DNA from: Candidatus Poribacteria bacterium
Lineage (GTDB): Bacteria > Poribacteria > DTPJ01 > WJIO01
Assembly: GCA_014730235.1 (NCBI GenBank)
Contig: WJIO01000358.1
Coordinates: forward strand, 1 to 20,313
Length of the DNA: 20,313 nt
Direction of reading: 5' to 3'
Part shown: positions 14,688 through 20,313 of the stretch, piece after piece
How the letters are laid out: every line of letters starts with the position of its first letter
Position numbering within the stretch: the stretch's first letter is position 1
Translations under genes and position numbers: made by a program
The notes under the pieces: model-generated
Databases searched by the model: none
Seen by the model: the letters and a program-made list of their open reading frames with translations, nothing else
Told to the model about the DNA's origin: nothing

Positions 14688-16862
14688 ATGCAAGGTGCTG
14701 TTCTGGTAACAGGTGGTGCGGGATATATAGGCAGTCATACTGTACGAAGGCTTCTGGAAGATAACCGACGTGTAGTGGTGCTGGATAATCTATCTACAGG
14801 TCATAGGGAAGTAATGTCGCTTTTCTCGCGTGTATACGGACCAAAACAATTTTGTTTCGAGGAAGTAAATTTGCTTGATGCTGATAGTATACAGGGAGTG
14901 TTTGAAGATCATGAAATAGTAGGCATTATAGATTTTGCCGCCCGAAGTCTTGTGGCCGAATCCCAGAAAACTCCTCGTTTATATTTTGATAATAACGTTA
15001 TAGCCTTTATGAATTTAATAACAGCCTCTCATGATGTTCCTGTGGTAAAATCCTCCACAGCAGCCACATACGGTGATCCTGATGATGAAAATATACCTCT
15101 GGTTGAGACATATCAGAGATCATGTGTGGATAAAAATATATTTCCCGACAGCCAGTTGATGGAAGCTGCCTATGATTTTGATACTATTATAGGATGGTAT
15201 AACCAGGAAATAGCTGGAAAGAATTCCGGATTTGAACTTACCGAGGAAAATCGGTCTTATCTCCGTATCCCTACAAATGTATACGGCATAACAAAGGTGA
15301 TGGATGAGATTATTCTGGACAGATGCGATGTTGATTGTGGTCGTCATTATATATCTTTACGATATTTCAACGCCGCTGGTGCAGATTCATCCCGCCTGAT
15401 CGGAGAAGACCATAATCCCGAGACCCATCTTATACCAATTGTTTTACAGGTGGTATCCGGTAAGCGGGATAAGATTAAGATATTTGGTAATGAATATGAA
15501 ACCCGGGATGGCACAGCAGTCCGGGATTATATTTCCGTTCAGGATTTAGCTGAAGCCCATGTTTTATGTATGGATCATCTTATTGCAGGCGGTTCCAGCA
15601 AAACCTATAATCTTGGTTCAGGTCTAGGTTACAGCGTCAAGGAGATCATAGAAACAGCGAGAAAAGTCACTGGCCATCCTATACCTGCAGAAGATGATGA
15701 CCCCCGCAGCGGTGACCCCGCAACCCTTATAGCCAATTCAAATCTCATTAAGGAGGAAATGGGTTGGGAGGTAAAAGCATCTCTTGAGGAAATCATAGAA
15801 TCCGCATGGCACTGGCACAGGCTTAACCCCGAAGGCTATCAGGTTAAGCAGGAGGAACGTTTCAATCCCTTCTGGAATCGCTGGGTAAACATCGCCGCCC
15901 ACAGATCAAGCCGTCCATGGAGCGGAGAAACTCAGAGTATGGATTCTGGAGAAACAAAGAAATATGATGAAGATTGTTATCTCTGCCCCAAAAACACCAG
16001 GGTTAAAGGTGATGTAAACCCTGATTACAGCAGCGTATGGACATTTGTCAATGATTTTTCAACCCTGGTAATGGACGCTTATGAAACCAGTGAAGAACAC
16101 GGCCCCTATAAAGCCCATACATCCAAAGGCATTTGTGAGGTTATAGTATACAGTCGAGATCATTCCCAGATGATGTCAACCATGTATGTTGATGAAATTG
16201 CCAACGTTGTGGATGAATGGGCAAAAATTTACCAGCGATTGGGCGAGATAGAAGAGATAAAATATCCTCTGATATTTGAAAATCGTGGTAATATAATGGG
16301 CAATTCTCAACCCCATCCTCATGGACAGGTATATGCTTATGGGTCAATACCTGACCTGATTTTAAAACCCCAGTTGGAAGTAATCGAAGATTATAAAGAC
16401 AAAAATGATGGAAATTGTTTTGTCTGTGATGCCAATAAATTCGAAATAGAGGATTCCAGGAGAATTCTGGCAAAGAATGATAGCATGGTTGCGTATGTTC
16501 CCTATGCTGCCCAATTTCCTTATGATGTTATGATCGTTCCAATAACTCATGCAAGTAGTTTACTTGAACTGGATAAAAAACAGCGTATGGATTTAGCCGG
16601 GATTTTAAAGAGAGTGCTTAACGGTCTTGATGAATTGTTTAAGTCCCCGTATCACTATTCCCTGGCTCTTATTCAGACACCTACTGATGATATTGATTAT
16701 GATTTCCACATGCAGTTACATATAACCTCTTTGCTGAGAGGCCCCGGACTCAGAAAGCATGTAGTAGGTGCGGACATTTTCGGCAGACTTATTAATCCCT
16801 CTGATCCCAATCATACAGCTGAAGAGATCAGACATGCTATGCGGCAACACTATCGCAGTTAA
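14688..16862 (+). CDS. Fused UDP-glucose 4-epimerase / galactose-1-phosphate uridylyltransferase
   Basis: One continuous 724-residue frame carries two Leloir enzymes. Residues 1 to ~380 are GalE: NAD-binding GGAGYIGSH (9-17), the S-S-T124 strand before ATYG, and catalytic Y199-G-I-T-K203. RYFNAAGA (225-232) and DGTAVRDYI (274-282) are also present. Residues ~390-724 are GalT: RFNPFWNRWVNIAAHRSSRP aligns with the E. coli GalT start. C430/C433 and H492 match its zinc ligands, and H543-P-H545-G-Q contains the uridylylated His 545. Together they turn galactose-1-P and UDP-glucose into glucose-1-P and UDP-galactose, and recycle the latter. GalE has ~50 extra residues (~143-193) before the catalytic Tyr. 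GGAGG lies about 10 bases upstream of ATG 14688. No frameshift or internal start signal is apparent. Confidence 0.92.
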   Translation: MQGAVLVTGGAGYIGSHTVRRLLEDNRRVVVLDNLSTGHREVMSLFSRVYGPKQFCFEEVNLLDADSIQGVFEDHEIVGIIDFAARSLVAESQKTPRLYFDNNVIAFMNLITASHDVPVVKSSTAATYGDPDDENIPLVETYQRSCVDKNIFPDSQLMEAAYDFDTIIGWYNQEIAGKNSGFELTEENRSYLRIPTNVYGITKVMDEIILDRCDVDCGRHYISLRYFNAAGADSSRLIGEDHNPETHLIPIVLQVVSGKRDKIKIFGNEYETRDGTAVRDYISVQDLAEAHVLCMDHLIAGGSSKTYNLGSGLGYSVKEIIETARKVTGHPIPAEDDDPRSGDPATLIANSNLIKEEMGWEVKASLEEIIESAWHWHRLNPEGYQVKQEERFNPFWNRWVNIAAHRSSRPWSGETQSMDSGETKKYDEDCYLCPKNTRVKGDVNPDYSSVWTFVNDFSTLVMDAYETSEEHGPYKAHTSKGICEVIVYSRDHSQMMSTMYVDEIANVVDEWAKIYQRLGEIEEIKYPLIFENRGNIMGNSQPHPHGQVYAYGSIPDLILKPQLEVIEDYKDKNDGNCFVCDANKFEIEDSRRILAKNDSMVAYVPYAAQFPYDVMIVPITHASSLLELDKKQRMDLAGILKRVLNGLDELFKSPYHYSLALIQTPTDDIDYDFHMQLHITSLLRGPGLRKHVVGADIFGRLINPSDPNHTAEEIRHAMRQHYRS

Positions 16863-16874
16863 ATTTTATTCAAT

Positions 16875-17492
16875 ATGAAAGACAAAAAACACTGGTATGA
16901 CGGATGGTTTTATTCAAGGGTAATCGATCCCTGGGGTGCATGGGTTCGAGAATGTGTATATGAATTTATAACGGTGGGTAGTTCTGTAATTGATATAGGC
17001 TGCGGGACTGGTAAACTTGCATTTAGGCTGTCTGAAAAATGCGATTTTGTTATGGGGATCGAAGCTTCAAAACGCATGGTAAATTTTGCCAAACGGTATA
17101 AACTTTCTGGAAATTACGGTAATGTAGATTTTATCCATCTGGATGCGCTAAAATTATCAGAAATTATTGAGGAACACTTTGATTATGCTGTAGTTGCCCT
17201 GATGCTTCATGAAGTGTCAGAAGATAAGAGAATAAATATATTGAAAGAAGTTATGAAAATTTCGGACAGGATAATTATTGCGGATCTTAATTCCCCACAA
17301 CCTTCAAGCCTTAGAGGTATGCAAAACGTTTTCCCCGAATTAGGTGGGGGAATCAAACATTTTTTAAATTCTATAAATTTCATAAAAAATCATGGTATAG
17401 AAGCATTAATAAATCAAACTGGACTTGTGGTTTTAGATCAACATATTGATAATTCAGGCAAATATAAAGTAATATTGGCAGAATCGATATAA
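16875..17492 (+). CDS. Class I SAM-dependent methyltransferase
   Basis: This 205-residue cytoplasmic protein has the Rossmann methyltransferase core. Motif I is V38-I-D-I-G-C-G-T-G46, an acidic residue ends strand 2 (GIEASKRMV), FIHLDALKL is motif II, and DYAVVALMLHEV is the post-II strand. It resembles the UbiE/Methyltransf_11-25 group, whose substrates range from quinones to small metabolites, so the substrate is unknown. It starts 12 bases after the galE-galT stop without a good Shine-Dalgarno, suggesting translation coupled to the upstream gene. Its sequence looks more AT-rich and lysine-rich than its neighbours, so it may be a later addition to the operon. Its link to glycan use is unclear. 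Confidence 0.85.
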   Translation: MKDKKHWYDGWFYSRVIDPWGAWVRECVYEFITVGSSVIDIGCGTGKLAFRLSEKCDFVMGIEASKRMVNFAKRYKLSGNYGNVDFIHLDALKLSEIIEEHFDYAVVALMLHEVSEDKRINILKEVMKISDRIIIADLNSPQPSSLRGMQNVFPELGGGIKHFLNSINFIKNHGIEALINQTGLVVLDQHIDNSGKYKVILAESI

Positions 17493-17531
17493 ACTAACCT
17501 TTTTAATTGATTCAAAGAAAGGAGCTTAAAG

Positions 17532-18602
17532 GTGGCATCAAAATTAGCTTTTAAGAAGCATGTTATTGACGAAGGTATGAATGAAACATGCGCAGTTGTA
17601 GATGTAGACGGTGATGGCGTTCTGGATATAGTTGGGGGAACTCACTGGTACAAAGGTCCTGACTGGAAAAAATATCCCATGCGGGAAATCCCGTTTGAAA
17701 ATAATTATGTGGATAATTTCGCCGATTATGTCCTGGATGTAAACACAGATGGTAAACCGGACATAATTTCAGGAAGCTGGTTCCGAAAGCAGATCGCATG
17801 GTATGAAAATCCTGGAGAAGCCGGTAAGATATGGACTGAGCATGTAATTGATGTTCCCGGCAATGTGGAGACCCTTTGTATGGTTGATCTTGACGGTGAC
17901 GGCATACCCGATATATTGCCAAATGTCATGGGGGTTGATAATATATCATGGTATAAATCCATCCCCGGTAAAAATCCTGAGTTTAAAAGAGTTATAATTG
18001 GTCATGAGGGAGTTGGTCATGGTCTGGGGTATGGCGACATCAACGGTGACAGCAGAATTGATATAATAACTCCGAATGGATGGTATGAAGGGCCGAAAGA
18101 TCCTGTCAATGATGAGTGGAAATGGCATCCTGAATTCAACCTGGAATCAACCGGTGTTCCTGTTCTTACTTATGATATAACCGGAAACGGACTTATGGAC
18201 ATTATTTGGGGTGCAGGCCATAATTACGGTTTATACTGGGAAGAGCAGAAAATTGACAGCGCTGGCAACCGCACATGGGTTCGTCATGAAATTGATTCCG
18301 ACTGGTCACAGAGCCACGCCTTGGCCCTGGCTGATCTGGATAAAGACGGTGTTATGGAACTAATCACCGGCAAACGCCTTTTTGCCCATAATGGCAATGA
18401 CCCCGGCGGTAAAGACCCATCATGTCTGTACTGGTATAAGCTGAATCATGATGACTTTACATGGAAGCGAAATGTGATTGATGAAGGAACAAAAGTCGGC
18501 GCAGGTATGCAAATATGCGTCGCAGATGTGTTTAATCGCGGTAAGCTGGATATTGTTGCCCCCGGCAAGGGTGGATTGTATCTATTTGAAAATATTGGTT
18601 GA
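17532..18602 (+). CDS. FG-GAP/VCBS seven-repeat beta-propeller protein
   Basis: The gene starts with GTG at 17532, supported by AAAGGAG about 8 bases upstream. The 356 residues hold seven regularly spaced calcium-loop motifs of the D-x-(D/N)-x-D-G-x-x-D type: 24-32, 69-77, 119-127, 169-177, 215-223, 268-276 and 332-340. The last four are more degenerate. Seven repeats of about 50 residues fit one closed seven-bladed propeller like an integrin alpha or FG-GAP domain. Repeated WY-x-x-P segments follow most blades. No signal peptide or membrane helix is visible, which is odd for a calcium-type propeller. It either works in the cytoplasm or leaves by another route. It is the last gene of the operon, and a palindrome at 18616-18655 follows. 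Confidence 0.8.
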   Translation: MASKLAFKKHVIDEGMNETCAVVDVDGDGVLDIVGGTHWYKGPDWKKYPMREIPFENNYVDNFADYVLDVNTDGKPDIISGSWFRKQIAWYENPGEAGKIWTEHVIDVPGNVETLCMVDLDGDGIPDILPNVMGVDNISWYKSIPGKNPEFKRVIIGHEGVGHGLGYGDINGDSRIDIITPNGWYEGPKDPVNDEWKWHPEFNLESTGVPVLTYDITGNGLMDIIWGAGHNYGLYWEEQKIDSAGNRTWVRHEIDSDWSQSHALALADLDKDGVMELITGKRLFAHNGNDPGGKDPSCLYWYKLNHDDFTWKRNVIDEGTKVGAGMQICVADVFNRGKLDIVAPGKGGLYLFENIG

Positions 18603-18615
18603 TACCATTCATGCG

Positions 18616-18655
18616 ATACAACATGGGTGCATGTATACATGCACCCATGTTGTAT
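18616..18655. repeat. 40-bp perfect palindrome between convergent genes
   Basis: This is a perfect loop-less inverted repeat, half-site atacaacatgggtgcatgta, centred at 18635/18636. It starts 14 bases after the FG-GAP gene stop and ends 15 bases before the end of the convergent sulfatase gene. In RNA it would form a long stem in either direction. It lacks a clear T-run, so it may be a stabilising or dispersed repeat rather than a plain terminator. Confidence 0.75.
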
Positions 18656-18670
18656 TATAAAATACTTAAA

Positions 18671-20089
18671 TTACACAAAGGCCTTGCGACCTTTATTTTT
18701 TGGCCCTGCCAGATCGATCTGACCTTTCCCTGTAACAGCTAAGCGGCTGCCGTCCAGCATTGGTTCTGAATACTGACAGAACCATTCATCAATCTGGCCT
18801 CGCATTTTCACAATGATTTCATCATAAGCTTTATCTTCCACCAGGTTATTTATTTCATCCGGGTCATTTTCCAGATTATACAACTCATGAGGGCCGTAAG
18901 GATACCTGTGAATATACTTCCATTCGTGATTTCGGATCATCCTTACCGGGCCGTATTCGTCAAAGACTACCACATTTTCATTTCCCTTATCCTCTTTGCC
19001 TTTGAGGACATCGGCAAAGCTGCGACCGGGAAGCTTTTCTCCTTCCGGGTTTTCAAAACCCAGGTAGTCAAGAACAGTAGGCATGAAATCGTATTGGCTG
19101 TAAAGGCCACAGTTTACAATATCCTGGGGAATTCTGCCTGGACAGGAGATAAGGAGAGGAACTTTTACTGAAGTGTCATACATATTCATTGGGAAAGTGC
19201 CGTTGCCTTTGCCGCATATACCGTGATGTCCCATATTCATGCCGTTATCGGCCAGGAAAACTATAATAGTGTTATCCCGGATACCCATATCTTCCAGTTT
19301 CTGGATAACCCGACCTATATTGGTATCCATTGCCGTCACTGCTGAGAAATATCCCTGTAACGCTTCTCTGCGTTTTTCAGGACTTGGATTCCAACCTCTC
19401 CAGGGATGCGGCGGTTCAACTGGTATGGAATCAAAAGGACAATCAGCATACAGGTCAAAAACATGAGGATGATTATCCCTGCCCCAGGGTGCATGGGGTG
19501 CTGTATAGTGCAAACTCAGGCAAAATGGCTTTTCATTTGAAGCATTGTCATCCAAAAAGTCAATGGCTTTATCTGTAAAATAGTCTGTTACATACTGGGT
19601 TTTATTCACAAGCTCAGGGGAATTTTCAAATACAAAGTAGTTTACGTAGCTGTCACCGCCCAGGGAATGGGCATACCAGTATGAATGACTCTTTTGCGGT
19701 TTTGCACTGTGACCCACATGCCATTTACCCGAAAGTCCACATGTATAACCGTTATCCGCCAGAATATCGGTAAATCCGGTCATGCCTTGCAGGTATTCAA
19801 TATGATGGTCTGCTCCGCACCAAGTCACGCCGTCCTCTACGTCTATATTACCGCTTTTGATCCAGTCGTGAACTCCATGCTGAGATGGTATCCTGCCGGT
19901 TAAAAACGAAGCCCTGGCAGGAGAGCAGACCGGGGAAGTACAGAAAAAGTTGTGAAAACGTATTCCTTCTCCCGCAATTTTATCCAGGTTAGGGGTTTGG
20001 ATTTCACTATTTCCAGCGCATCCCATAGCCCATGCGCCTTGATCGTCTGACATGATAATAAGAAAATTAGGTTTTTTATCCTGCTTCAT
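18671..20089 (-). CDS. Formylglycine-type sulfatase
   Basis: This 472-residue sulfatase of the S1 family type (PF00884) hydrolyses a sulfate ester, here probably on a sugar. All core motifs are present: metal pair S14-D15-D16, catalytic C55-S-P-A-R59 followed by ASFLTGR, GKWHVG, APHAPW, and FLADNGMNMGHHG. C55 must be converted to formylglycine by a maturation enzyme that is not encoded in this window. There is no signal peptide, so it probably acts in the cytoplasm on imported oligosaccharides. The C-terminal LYNLENDPDEINNL is typical of the family. CGGAG eight bases upstream supports ATG 20089. It is transcribed alone, towards the operon, from a strong promoter at 20137-20165. Confidence 0.93.
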   Translation of the reverse strand: MKQDKKPNFLIIMSDDQGAWAMGCAGNSEIQTPNLDKIAGEGIRFHNFFCTSPVCSPARASFLTGRIPSQHGVHDWIKSGNIDVEDGVTWCGADHHIEYLQGMTGFTDILADNGYTCGLSGKWHVGHSAKPQKSHSYWYAHSLGGDSYVNYFVFENSPELVNKTQYVTDYFTDKAIDFLDDNASNEKPFCLSLHYTAPHAPWGRDNHPHVFDLYADCPFDSIPVEPPHPWRGWNPSPEKRREALQGYFSAVTAMDTNIGRVIQKLEDMGIRDNTIIVFLADNGMNMGHHGICGKGNGTFPMNMYDTSVKVPLLISCPGRIPQDIVNCGLYSQYDFMPTVLDYLGFENPEGEKLPGRSFADVLKGKEDKGNENVVVFDEYGPVRMIRNHEWKYIHRYPYGPHELYNLENDPDEINNLVEDKAYDEIIVKMRGQIDEWFCQYSEPMLDGSRLAVTGKGQIDLAGPKNKGRKAFV

Positions 20090-20136
20090 GGTTATTTCTC
20101 CGTATGTTTTATCAGAAATATATATAATTGTATTTC

Positions 20137-20165
20137 ATTATAACTTCTGAATTCAATTCTGTAAA
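20137..20165 (-). promoter_or_regulatory. Sigma-70-type promoter of the sulfatase gene
   Basis: On the minus strand TTTACA (20160-20165, 5/6) and a perfect TATAAT (20137-20142) are separated by 17 bases. The transcript would start near 20130, giving a leader of about 40 bases with the Shine-Dalgarno CGGAG close to ATG 20089. Confidence 0.7.
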
Positions 20166-20194
20166 TAATAATTGAGTGCGATTTAAAATTGTAT

Positions 20195-20313
20195 TTATGC
20201 CGCCAACCCTTTTCTATACCTTCCCCAATATTCTTTCCATTTGTCGTTCTTCCACTTCAGCCTCAATAAAGTGGTGTATTGAGCACCTTCTGTGGTCCAT
20301 CGCATTCCACTCC
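20195..20313 (-). CDS. C-terminal end of a probable transposase (partial)
   Basis: The minus strand reads open from the window edge for 39 codons to a TAA at 20195-20197. The end contains S-G-M-R-W-T-T-E-G-A-Q followed by LLRLKWKNDKWKEYW. This resembles the C-terminus of ISKra4-type transposases, whose ends read like GMRW-x-x-x-GA-(x)n-LR-(x)n-N-x-x-W. The start and catalytic residues lie outside the window, so family and intactness cannot be judged. It is on the same strand as the sulfatase and upstream of it. Confidence 0.5.
   Translation of the reverse strand, partial: SGMRWTTEGAQYTTLLRLKWKNDKWKEYWGRYRKGLAA

Overview
This is an AT-rich bacterial window (estimated by eye near 40% GC). It reads as accessory glycan-catabolism DNA of a free-living or host-associated carbohydrate degrader. 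Sulfatase-like enzymes, a heparinase II/III-type lyase, BNR and FG-GAP beta-propellers, an ADP-ribosylglycohydrolase-like protein and many palindromic mini-repeats together suggest Poribacteria, the Planctomycetes/Lentisphaerae group, or a similar candidate phylum. No ribosomal or other phylogenetic marker is present, so this placement is inference.

Left part (1-6128). A minus-strand cyclophilin-like fold gene (109-486) is divergent from an FGGY carbohydrate kinase (949-2457). The kinase is followed by a secreted BNR beta-propeller (2611-3681), a sugar phosphate isomerase/epimerase-type TIM barrel (3701-4441) and an exported glycoside-hydrolase-like TIM barrel (4565-5605). The block ends at a bidirectional terminator shared with a convergent type IV pilin-like gene (5667-6128). 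Non-autonomous MITE-like elements (1-97, 785-908, 2467-2588, 4438-4548, and 6665-6784 further on) sit in the gaps, four of them directly upstream of start codons.

Middle part (6129-11525). A 683-base gap carries a possible sigma-54 promoter for the pilin, a 36-bp perfect palindrome and a chimeric MITE. An SGNH-hydrolase-like gene (6812-8011) follows, coupled to a sulfatase-superfamily gene (8027-9415) with Thr where the formylglycine precursor usually stands. A 48-bp perfect palindrome separates it from a convergent two-part ADP-ribosylglycohydrolase-family gene (9600-11444, minus).

Right part (11769-20313). Five tightly spaced plus-strand genes form a probable operon: a small lipoprotein, an exported heparinase II/III-type lyase, a GalE-GalT fusion, a SAM methyltransferase and a seven-repeat FG-GAP protein. 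A 40-bp perfect palindrome separates it from a convergent, canonical C-S-P-A-R sulfatase (18671-20089) with a strong sigma-70 promoter. The right edge holds the C-terminus of a probable transposase.

Taken together, the exported proteins (BNR protein, glycosidase-like protein, lipoprotein, lyase) could bind and cut a sulfated or uronic-acid-rich polysaccharide. The apparently cytoplasmic enzymes (sulfatases, isomerase, kinase, GalET) could process the imported pieces, with galactose entering through the Leloir pathway. No transporter, formylglycine-generating enzyme or regulator is in the window. The most unusual items are the GalE-GalT fusion with an extra ~50 residues in the GalE catalytic region, the MITE set placed in mRNA leaders, and a Shine-Dalgarno sequence apparently brought to its start codon by a hairpin.
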